Shown: one piece after another, positions 1-5,104 of the stretch
Position numbering within the stretch: position 1 is the first letter of the stretch
How the letters are laid out: each line of letters begins with the position of its first letter
The notes under the pieces: model-generated
Databases searched by the model: none
The model's input: the letters and a program-made list of their open reading frames with translations, nothing else
What the model was told of the DNA's origin: nothing
Translations under genes and position numbers: made by a program
From: Synechococcus sp. PL34863bin_39
GTDB lineage: Bacteria; Cyanobacteriota; Cyanobacteriia; PCC-6307; Cyanobiaceae
Assembly: GCA_011523155.1 (NCBI GenBank)
Contig: WTHL01000254.1
Coordinates: 1 to 8,370, forward strand
DNA: 8,370 bases
Direction of reading: 5' to 3'

Positions 1-450
1 CTTCAGCCCCATGACTGCCAGGAGCGTGAGCTGGCCTTGCGCTGTTTTCACGACCGCTGGCAACAACGGCCTGTGATTTTTGACAGCTGGTTTGGGCTTG
101 AGGCGTCAACGCCGCGAGCGGATGGATTGGCCCAGGTCCACGCTCTGCTGAATCATCCCCGTTTTGACCCGATGGCACCCAATGCGGTGCGTGCCGTTTT
201 GGGTGGCCTGGCAGGAAACCCAGTGGTCTTTCATGCGGTCGATGGCGAGGGGTATCGCTTCATGGCGGAACAGATCATCGCTGTGGATCAACGCAATGCG
301 ATCACGGCGTCGCGACTCGCCAAGGTGTTTAGCCGTTGGCGCTTCTACAGCGAAACGCGTCAACATCAGGTGAAGCAGGCGCTCGGCTTGCTGGAGGCAG
401 CCGATCTATCGACCAACACCCGAGAGGTGGTGGCCATGATGCTGGCCTGA
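1..450 (+). CDS. pepN: Aminopeptidase N (M1 family), C-terminal fragment
   Basis: Only the last 149 codons are present; the frame is open to the left edge and stops with TGA at 448-450. The visible part corresponds to the C-terminal alpha-helical domain of the E. coli PepN type of M1 zinc aminopeptidase. Recognisable family stretches include FHDRWQQRPVIFDSWF, LLNHPRFDPMAPNAVRA, NPVVFHAVDGEGYRF and ASRLAKVFSRW. The zinc-binding HEXXH motif and the active site lie upstream and cannot be seen. Known family role: a cytoplasmic metallo-exopeptidase that removes N-terminal residues from peptides during protein turnover. No T-tract terminator on the plus strand follows the stop, so transcription may run into the gap beyond. 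Family assignment is strong because several separate motifs match in order; intactness of the gene cannot be judged. Confidence 0.93.
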   Translation, partial: LQPHDCQERELALRCFHDRWQQRPVIFDSWFGLEASTPRADGLAQVHALLNHPRFDPMAPNAVRAVLGGLAGNPVVFHAVDGEGYRFMAEQIIAVDQRNAITASRLAKVFSRWRFYSETRQHQVKQALGLLEAADLSTNTREVVAMMLA

Positions 451-505
451 TCATTCCGTTTTCCCCAAAACGATCACGCCGGCCCCTATGGCTGCGTTTT
501 TCCAC

Positions 506-529
506 AAAAAAGCCGGTCAGGAGACCGGC
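506..529 (-). terminator. Intrinsic terminator on the minus strand with no visible gene upstream
   Basis: A perfect 7-base-pair stem, GCCGGTC (512-518) with GACCGGC (523-529), closes a 4-base loop. It is flanked on its left by six A's (506-511), which read as a run of six U's after the hairpin on the minus strand. On the plus strand the hairpin is followed by GC-rich sequence, so it would not work as a classical terminator for pepN. The nearest sequence a minus-strand transcript could come from is the gap to its right or the antisense strand of cyAbrB. Confidence 0.7.
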
Positions 530-564
530 CGGGTGATGGGGATTTCCACAGCTTACCGTCTTCT

Positions 565-581
565 GGGGCGCTTTGCGCCCC
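565..581. repeat. Perfect GC-rich hairpin without T-tract
   Basis: GGGGCGC (565-571) and GCGCCCC (575-581) form a 7-base-pair stem around the triloop TTT (AAA on the other strand). Neither side carries a T-run, so it is not a standard terminator. It sits 36 bases from the minus-strand terminator and could be an upstream stem of the same minus-strand RNA, or a 3'-end stabilising structure for pepN mRNA. Confidence 0.55.
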
Positions 582-669
582 CTCGCGTGGGGAATGCTGA
601 TGTTGGTCGTTTGGTTGTGCTGCTGCGCTGGCCCTAGGGGACGGCCGGCTCAAGTTACTGATGCTCTGG

Positions 670-704
670 AGGATGTTCTGTGCGAAGGCAAGGATGTTCT
701 GCGC
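670..704. repeat. 14-base direct repeat, 21-base period, upstream of cyAbrB
   Basis: AGGATGTTCTGTGC (670-683) recurs as AGGATGTTCTGCGC (691-704), 13 of 14 bases identical. The start-to-start distance is 21 bases, two turns of the helix, which would place both copies on the same face of DNA. The second copy runs into the dyad CGCAGA-TG-TCTGCG (702-715). The position, roughly 57-91 bases before the predicted -35 box of cyAbrB, suits an activator or repressor site. The binding protein is unknown. Confidence 0.5.
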
Positions 705-760
705 AGATGTCTGCGTCGATGATTTCACTGATTGCGTCGCTTTGCGTGCACAACCATCTC

Positions 761-790
761 TTGCACAGGCAATGGTTTGATGTGTATATT
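761..790 (+). promoter_or_regulatory. Predicted sigma-70-type promoter of the cyAbrB gene
   Basis: TTGCAC (761-766) and TATATT (785-790) match -35 and -10 elements with an 18-base spacer, giving a transcript start near 797 and a leader of about 20 bases before the ATG at 817. The -35 box lies within an interrupted dyad: AACCA (752-756) pairs with TGGTT (773-777), and inside it TTGC (761-764) pairs with GCAA (769-772). A protein bound there would block RNA polymerase, so this is a candidate operator, possibly for autoregulation. No strong Shine-Dalgarno sequence is close to the start; AAGGGA at 794-799 is too far upstream. Confidence 0.5.
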
Positions 791-816
791 TCAAGGGAAT
801 GAATTTCTAAACAGTA

Positions 817-1212
817 ATGCTCACCGGTTCCGAGCTTTTGGCCAAGGTTAAAGATCTTGGCGATGTCTCCAAGACTGATCTGGCGACTGCCTGTGGGTAT
901 GTTTCCGACAAGAAAGATGGTGGCCAGCGGGTGAATTTCACCGCCTTCTATGAGGCTCTCCTGAATGCCAAGGGAATCGACCTGGGTACCGGTACCAAGG
1001 GGATTGGCAAAGGAGGTCGCAAATTGTCCTACGTCGCCACTGTGCAGGGCAACGGCAATCTTTTGATCGGTAAGGCCTACACGGCCATGCTGAACCTCGA
1101 GCCCGGTGACGAGTTTGAAATCAAGCTCGGCAAAAAAGCCATTCGCTTGATTCCGACCGGGGCTGCGGCAACGCACAGTGATAGTGCTGCCATGGAAGAC
1201 GGAGACGATTGA
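817..1212 (+). CDS. cyAbrB-type transcriptional regulator
   Basis: A 131-residue protein of the cyanobacterial AbrB-like family (cyAbrB). The family carries its swapped-hairpin AbrB DNA-binding domain at the C-terminus, unlike Bacillus AbrB, and that part is recognisable here at about residues 68-114 (ATVQGNGNLLIGKAYTAML, then LEPGDEFEIKLGKKAIRLIP). The N-terminal part (about 1-60, starting MLTGSELLAKVKDLGDVSK) is also typical, with the glycine-rich linker GTGTKGIGKGG before the domain. The tail is acidic (EDGDD). Known cyAbrB proteins act as dimers or higher oligomers and influence carbon/nitrogen balance and other global programmes; which genes this one controls cannot be read from the sequence. 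It appears monocistronic, with its own promoter upstream and a strong terminator 23 bases after the stop. The ATG start is the only one that keeps the conserved N-terminus. Confidence 0.9.
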   Translation: MLTGSELLAKVKDLGDVSKTDLATACGYVSDKKDGGQRVNFTAFYEALLNAKGIDLGTGTKGIGKGGRKLSYVATVQGNGNLLIGKAYTAMLNLEPGDEFEIKLGKKAIRLIPTGAAATHSDSAAMEDGDD

Positions 1213-1235
1213 GTCGCGTCAACCTTCATCGCCAT

Positions 1236-1260
1236 GCCCCGCTTTCAGCGGGGCTTTTTT
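1236..1260 (+). terminator. Intrinsic terminator of the cyAbrB gene
   Basis: GCCCCGC (1236-1242) pairs perfectly with GCGGGGC (1248-1254) around a 5-base loop TTTCA and is followed by six T's (1255-1260). This is a textbook rho-independent terminator for the plus strand. On the minus strand the same hairpin lacks a T-run. The stop codon of the converging hydrolase gene lies inside the loop, and its last codons are the right arm and T-tract read in reverse. Confidence 0.93.
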
Positions 1261-2426
1261 GTGTGAAACAGATCCCGAAATCGCAATCGACGCTGCTCTG
1301 CTCCTTCCTCGCCCGCGTGTTTTCCCCATAAGCCTTCCCAGTAGAAGAAGATCACGCCATGGCCTCGGTCGCGACTGAGGCGCACCTTTTCAGCAATCAC
1401 AGGCATCGCTGTCGTGCGTTTGCCAAATCCAGCCAGGATGCCGATGCTCACGGGAATGCCCCATTTGCGCGCTTGTCGCAAGGCTGGCTGATTCAGATCC
1501 TTCCAGAACCCTTCCAGCGAATAGGCATAGTTCTGAACGACAAGTTCGTCAATCAGGCCTCCGATCGCCCATAATTCCCAATCCTGAAGCCAGTTGTTGT
1601 AGGCAAATCGGAATGGCCCCGGTGACAGAGAAATGCGCTGAGGGAACCCTTCTGATTCAAGCCGGGCGCGCAATGTTCGTAGAAGTTTGCTGAGCTTGCG
1701 TCGCCTCCACGCCATCCACGACCTGTCGCTGTGGTCCACGGGAGGACTGACGCCTGTCTCTTCCCGGTAGAGCGCCACGGTGAATGGGTCATAGCCCAGT
1801 TCCACGGGCCATGCGAAGTGGTCGTCCAGTTGCACGCCATCCACCTGGCATCGCGCCATGACCTCCATGACAAGACCGACGAATCGCTCGGCCACGCCGG
1901 GATGGGCGGGGTTCAGCCAGACCATCGCCTTTCCATGCATGCGCATGATGCGATCGCCGTTGACGTTGGCCAGAACCCAGTCGGGGTGCGCCTGGACAAT
2001 CTCTGACTCCGCCGGTTCCATCAGGCCGTATTCGAACCAGGGGATGGTGCGCATTCCCCGTTGTCTGGCTTCCGCGTTGAGGCTGCAGATCGGGTCAAGT
2101 GTCAGACCGGCCTGCAGCAGTTCCGGCTCAGCGGGGGCAAAGGCGCTGTCATGGAATGTGGTGCCACGGCTCCAAACATTCGGATAAATGGTGTTGAACC
2201 CTGCTGTGCTGAGATCTCCGATGGTCCGCTTGATTGCCTTGCGACTGTAATAGACATCACTGGGACTGTTCGTGATCCAGACACCTCTGACCTCGTCAGC
2301 AGGATGTTGCCTTGGTGCCGAAGACGCGCCAGGAACGATCACCATCATCGCCAGCAACCCACAGGCAAGGCGCAGAGGTTTGGTGAATCCATCGGTCGGC
2401 TTGCGTCCGGAAGCAAGTCGCTTCAC
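1245..2426 (-). CDS. Secreted glycoside-hydrolase-like protein (GHL10 / PF02638-like)
   Basis: A 393-residue protein. The basic N-terminus followed by a hydrophobic stretch (about residues 19-36) and the small residues before Ala37 look like a signal peptide, so export to the periplasm or beyond is likely. The mature part resembles the glycosyl-hydrolase-like family 10 (PF02638): the opening RGVWITN (47-53), the barrel-like YPNVWSRG (81-88), the acidic DGVQLDDHF (196-204) in the place where the family has its conserved Asp pair, ELVVQNYAY (294-302) and GVIFFYWEGLW (357-367). The substrate is not known; related proteins are thought to act on cell-wall or extracellular glycans. The start is GTG at 2426, only 4 bases after the prs stop, with no clear Shine-Dalgarno sequence, which suggests translation coupled to prs. 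No T-tract terminator follows on this strand. Confidence 0.8.
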   Translation of the reverse strand: MKRLASGRKPTDGFTKPLRLACGLLAMMVIVPGASSAPRQHPADEVRGVWITNSPSDVYYSRKAIKRTIGDLSTAGFNTIYPNVWSRGTTFHDSAFAPAEPELLQAGLTLDPICSLNAEARQRGMRTIPWFEYGLMEPAESEIVQAHPDWVLANVNGDRIMRMHGKAMVWLNPAHPGVAERFVGLVMEVMARCQVDGVQLDDHFAWPVELGYDPFTVALYREETGVSPPVDHSDRSWMAWRRRKLSKLLRTLRARLESEGFPQRISLSPGPFRFAYNNWLQDWELWAIGGLIDELVVQNYAYSLEGFWKDLNQPALRQARKWGIPVSIGILAGFGKRTTAMPVIAEKVRLSRDRGHGVIFFYWEGLWGKHAGEEGAEQRRLRFRDLFHTKKPR

Positions 2427-2430
2427 TGCA

Positions 2431-3426
2431 TCACCGGAACATCGAGCTGACTGAACTCTCCTCGTGAATGCGCCAGATCGCTTCGCCCAGCATGTTCGCC
2501 ACCGACAGCACCTTCAGTTGCGGGAACGTGCGATCAGTAGGAATCGGAATGCTGTTGGTGACAACAACCTGCTCGAACAGTCCCTCCACGGAGAGGCGCT
2601 CACAAGCCGGGGGCGAAAACACGGCGTGGGTTGCACAGGCCAACACCCTTCGGGCACCCTGTTCACGCAGAAGACGGGCGCCCGAACAGATCGTTCCACC
2701 TGTGTCGATCATGTCATCGATCAGAACAGCGGTTTTGCCCTCAACATCACCGATGACGGTCAGACTCTCTGCCTGATTGTGCCCTGTGCGTCGTTTGTCG
2801 ATGATCGCCAGTGGCGCATCATTCATCTGTTTGGCAAAGGCCCTGGCTCTGGCAACGCCTCCCACATCAGGGGACACCACGACCATTTCACCGAGTTCCT
2901 GCGCTGACAGGTAGTCGACAAGGACTGGAGAGCCGTAGATGTGATCGCAAGGAATATCGAAATATCCCTGAATCTGCGCTGAATGCAGATCCATCGCAAG
3001 CACCCTGTCGACCCCGGATTTCGCCAGGAGATTGGCGGTCAGCTTGGCTGTGATCGATTCTCGTCCGGCGGTCTTGCGGTCGGCCCTGGCGTAGCCGTAG
3101 TAGGGAACGACCGCTGTGATCTGACGTGCGGATGCACGCCGACAGGCGTCCACCATGATCAGCAGCTCCATCAGATGGTCATTCACCGGAGCGCAGGTGG
3201 GCTGGATCAGGAAGACGTCGCAGCCACGGATGGATTCCTGAATCTGGACGTACAGCTCACCATCGGCAAACCGTTTGCAGACACGTGGGCCGTCTGGAAC
3301 CCCCAGATAGGCCGAGATCTCCTGCGAGAGGGCGGGATTCGCAGTCCCGCTGAACAACCGCAGCCTGCGATTGTCCTGTTGAACACTCTCCTGCTCAGCT
3401 CGGGCAGCAGTGAGGAAACTGGTCAC
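2431..3426 (-). CDS. prs: Ribose-phosphate pyrophosphokinase (PRPP synthetase)
   Basis: A 331-residue class I PRPP synthetase, the usual length for this group. It transfers pyrophosphate from ATP to ribose 5-phosphate in the cytoplasm, giving PRPP for purine, pyrimidine, NAD, histidine and tryptophan synthesis. Visible motifs: FADGE (53-57), the ATP-site RADRK (114-118) after VVPYYGYA, MDLHSAQIQGYF (145-156) with the metal-binding His148, the catalytic flexible-loop region DKRR (210-213), and the PRPP-binding loop VLIDDMIDTGGT (234-245). All expected catalytic residues are present. The GTG start at 3426 gives about 20 residues before the conserved RLRLFSG, which fits my memory of marine Synechococcus homologues. 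It is the first gene of a probable two-gene unit with the downstream hydrolase. Confidence 0.97.
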   Translation of the reverse strand: MTSFLTAARAEQESVQQDNRRLRLFSGTANPALSQEISAYLGVPDGPRVCKRFADGELYVQIQESIRGCDVFLIQPTCAPVNDHLMELLIMVDACRRASARQITAVVPYYGYARADRKTAGRESITAKLTANLLAKSGVDRVLAMDLHSAQIQGYFDIPCDHIYGSPVLVDYLSAQELGEMVVVSPDVGGVARARAFAKQMNDAPLAIIDKRRTGHNQAESLTVIGDVEGKTAVLIDDMIDTGGTICSGARLLREQGARRVLACATHAVFSPPACERLSVEGLFEQVVVTNSIPIPTDRTFPQLKVLSVANMLGEAIWRIHEESSVSSMFR

Positions 3427-3522
3427 GACGCCCGCTAACGAGAACAGCTATGCACTGATCGTAGTGCCGAGCCTGACGCCGTCCCAACCCGTGCTCCCGA
3501 TCAGTCTCGTTAGGGTCCGCAG
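3427..3522. promoter_or_regulatory. Divergent intergenic region with a long split inverted repeat
   Basis: The 96 bases between prs (-) and the 188-residue gene (+) contain a nested inverted repeat. The right arm is one block, CGATCAGTCTCGTTAG (3498-3513). The left arm is the same 16 bases reversed and complemented but split: CTAACGAG (3435-3442), 11 intervening bases, then ACTGATCG (3454-3461). A shorter inner pair, GAGC (3469-3472) with GCTC (3493-3496), extends the symmetry. It could be paired operator sites for both divergent genes, a cruciform, or a leader RNA structure. On the plus strand the right arm ends at 3513 and overlaps the likely ribosome binding site AGGG (3512-3515), 7 bases before the ATG. 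Confidence 0.6.
3458..3487 (-). promoter_or_regulatory. Possible prs promoter inside the inverted repeat
   Basis: Read on the minus strand, TTGGGA (3487-3482) and TACGAT (3463-3458) are separated by 18 bases, a fair sigma-70 pattern that would start transcription near 3451 and leave a leader of about 25 bases before the GTG. The -10 box overlaps the inner inverted-repeat half ACTGATCG. Both hexamers deviate from consensus, so this is tentative. Confidence 0.3.
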
Positions 3523-4089
3523 ATGCTTGAACGAACGTTGGTCTTACTGGGTGCCGGACCGCTTCCCGAGTTATCCATGCGCTGTGGAGCGGAGACGCTT
3601 TCCGACACCCTGGACTTGCCTTTGACGACAGTGGTGGAAGGTCAGTCGCCAGATCCATCGCTTGTGAACCTGATGGCGTCGCCACCCAGACTGATTCGCC
3701 TTGCTGGCGATCCTGGGTCTCTCCATCACGAAGGGAGCAGCTGGATGGATGCCCTGGCTGCATGGAAGTGTCCTGTGATCCTGTTGGGGAGTCCTCGGCC
3801 CGATGGCGTGATGCCAGGCACGATTCCTGCATTCACTTCCCTGTGCGAGACGCGCGGAATGGTGTTGTTGGGGTTGATTCAGCTCGGAGGACCCTGGCTT
3901 CCTGAGGTCCGGAAACGTGACGGTCTTCCCTGGCTCGGCTGGCTGAGCGACTCCCGTCTCGATCGCAACAGGCCTGATCAGTGCGATGCGGCGGTTGAGG
4001 CAGTGGATCGCCTGAGCATCATCATTCGCTCGAGACTGGAGATCTGTCACGGTTTGAAGGCCACAGAGGCCTCGTCAGGTCGGCCTTGA
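3523..4089 (+). CDS. Conserved-looking protein of unknown function, 188 residues
   Basis: I do not recognise this protein with certainty. It starts at ATG 3523 behind a good ribosome binding site (AGGG, 7-base gap). It opens with a hydrophobic strand (RTLVLLGAGPLPEL), has no signal peptide or membrane segment, and shows alternating strand/helix patterns: PRLIRLAGDPG (55-65), WMDALAAWKCPVILLGSPRP (74-93), GMVLLGLIQLGGPWL (112-126), LPWLGWLSD (135-143), and an amphipathic C-terminal helix around 155-172. The middle section is reminiscent of the second half of dethiobiotin-synthetase/CobQ-like P-loop enzymes (ALAAWKCPVILLG followed by GLIQLG and a WLGWL strand), but no Walker A motif is present, so any such relation would be to a form without nucleotide-binding residues. 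That comparison is inference. The gene is divergent from prs and its 3' end overlaps the LCP gene by 68 bases. Codon use and GC content look like the neighbours, supporting a real gene. Confidence 0.75.
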   Translation: MLERTLVLLGAGPLPELSMRCGAETLSDTLDLPLTTVVEGQSPDPSLVNLMASPPRLIRLAGDPGSLHHEGSSWMDALAAWKCPVILLGSPRPDGVMPGTIPAFTSLCETRGMVLLGLIQLGGPWLPEVRKRDGLPWLGWLSDSRLDRNRPDQCDAAVEAVDRLSIIIRSRLEICHGLKATEASSGRP

Positions 4090-5023
4090 GCTGGCGTAGC
4101 GGCTGTTCCCCTTCCCTCGCCGCCAGTGACAGGGATGTGATCTCCGGGGGCTGCCTGGGATCGAGAGCCGCTGCTGCCAGGCTGAGCCACTCCGTCCGGG
4201 AGAGATCCGTGTCAACCGTCTCGAGCAGATCACTGATCAGGTCAGGAACCCGCATCAGCGTCCCGGGGGTCTGCAACTGGTCATAAATAGCCTGAATCAG
4301 TGTCTGTTGGTTCAGGCGACGCTCCTGCTCCCGTTGTGCATCCGGTCGGTATCGGACCAGTTGCTCAGCCTGCAGTCCATTGAGGATCTGACGACCTGCC
4401 TGCAGATTCACGGTGTAGCCCTGCCGTCTGTCGCGGTGATTCAGGTTCCGCGTCAGATTGATGTCCACATCGCCCAGACCATCCACCAGCGTTCGCAGAG
4501 CCTTGCGAGGCATCACCACAAATCGCGATGGCTCATCGTCCGGCAGGCCGATGACTGCTGCGACCACATCGGCGGTCAGGGCGACGCCGCCATCCCGGTA
4601 ACTTGCGCCAAGCGCCTCCATCTCCGGCTGTCCAGGCAGATTCACGCCCAGTTCGATGGGGACCTGCAGAATCCGAAGAGGTGCGCCGGCCTCCACGCGC
4701 ACCAGCATCAGACAGTCGGCATTCGCCGGACCTTCGGGCCCTGCCCGGTTGAACGTGTCCGGGATGCCATCGGAGTCGAGACCCACAACCAGGACGGTCA
4801 CGGGTTGGACTGGAGCCGGGACCAGGCTGATCGGCGCTTCGGTTCGCGACAGGTTCGCAACGGTGGCGTTGCGCATCGGCCAGAGGGTTGCAAGCGCAAC
4901 ACCTCCCAGCCAGGCCCCGATGACAACGGCGCCCACCTCAAGCCCGGCGCGCCACCAGCCCCGTCGACGAGATGGCGTCGGATGTTCTTGCTCGCTGGCC
5001 TCGTCAGGTGGTGTTGGCGCCAT
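4022..5023 (-). CDS. LytR-CpsA-Psr (LCP) family-like membrane protein
   Basis: A 333-residue protein with a short cytoplasmic N-terminus, one membrane segment at about residues 26-49 and a periplasmic LCP-like domain. Matches to the family in order: VTVLVVGLDS (76-85), NADCLMLVRV (101-110, where the family has a conserved Ser-Asp-Thr), ILQVPIELGVNLPG (118-131), VDGLGDVDINL (180-190), LNGLQAEQLVRYR (214-226) and RRLNQQTLIQAI (235-246). LCP enzymes transfer polyprenyl-linked glycopolymers to the cell wall. Oddly, the family's PRD signature after the beta strand is Pro-Ile-Glu here (122-124), so a conserved arginine that contacts the lipid pyrophosphate is absent; the later Arg pair 224/226 is kept. 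Activity may therefore be altered. GGAGG abuts the ATG with no spacing, so the exact start is uncertain. The gene converges on, and overlaps, the 188-residue gene, and diverges from bciB. Confidence 0.8.
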   Translation of the reverse strand: MAPTPPDEASEQEHPTPSRRRGWWRAGLEVGAVVIGAWLGGVALATLWPMRNATVANLSRTEAPISLVPAPVQPVTVLVVGLDSDGIPDTFNRAGPEGPANADCLMLVRVEAGAPLRILQVPIELGVNLPGQPEMEALGASYRDGGVALTADVVAAVIGLPDDEPSRFVVMPRKALRTLVDGLGDVDINLTRNLNHRDRRQGYTVNLQAGRQILNGLQAEQLVRYRPDAQREQERRLNQQTLIQAIYDQLQTPGTLMRVPDLISDLLETVDTDLSRTEWLSLAAAALDPRQPPEITSLSLAAREGEQPLRQLKADLTRPLWPSNRDRSPVSSE

Positions 5024-5104
5024 CCTCCATGCTGATTTGCTTGAAGGTCAGTCTTGCGCAACTGCAGCTGTTTAGCGTTGGGACCCTGAAGGCACGCCCG
5101 ATCT

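Larger units (their letters stand above)
451..816. other. Intergenic region between pepN and cyAbrB, rich in structure
   Basis: This 366-base stretch has no convincing gene. From left to right it holds a small dyad CGTTTT-CCCC-AAAACG (457-472), two DnaA-box-like words (498-506 and 542-550), a minus-strand intrinsic terminator (506-529), a GC hairpin (565-581), the palindrome CCCTAGGG (632-639), a 14-base direct repeat with 21-base period (670-704), a short dyad (702-715) and a promoter with its own dyad just before cyAbrB. The density of hairpins and the orphan terminator suggest at least one non-coding transcript on the minus strand, but I cannot match it to a known RNA family. Confidence 0.7.

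Noticed and set aside
536..637. A 33-codon plus-strand reading frame starting at ATG 536, with an AGGAG word 12 bases upstream.
   Set aside because: The AGGAG word lies in the loop and stem of the minus-strand terminator hairpin, the frame runs through the other hairpin (565-581), and the peptide shows no recognisable feature. It could be real but has no positive support.
655..1176. A 173-codon minus-strand frame opposite cyAbrB.
   Set aside because: It is a shadow of the well-supported cyAbrB gene and its translation has no recognisable domain; its left end falls in the intergenic repeats.
1950..1957. A GCGATCGC word (HIP1-type octamer common in many cyanobacteria).
   Set aside because: A single copy in over 8 kb, inside a coding gene, carries no information about function or repeat structure.
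5024..5104. Palindrome TTGCGCAA (5054-5061) and overlapping CTGCAG/CAGCTG words in the divergent gap between the LCP-like gene and bciB.
   Set aside because: Short palindromes of this size arise often in GC-rich sequence, and I could not place convincing -10/-35 pairs around them for either gene.
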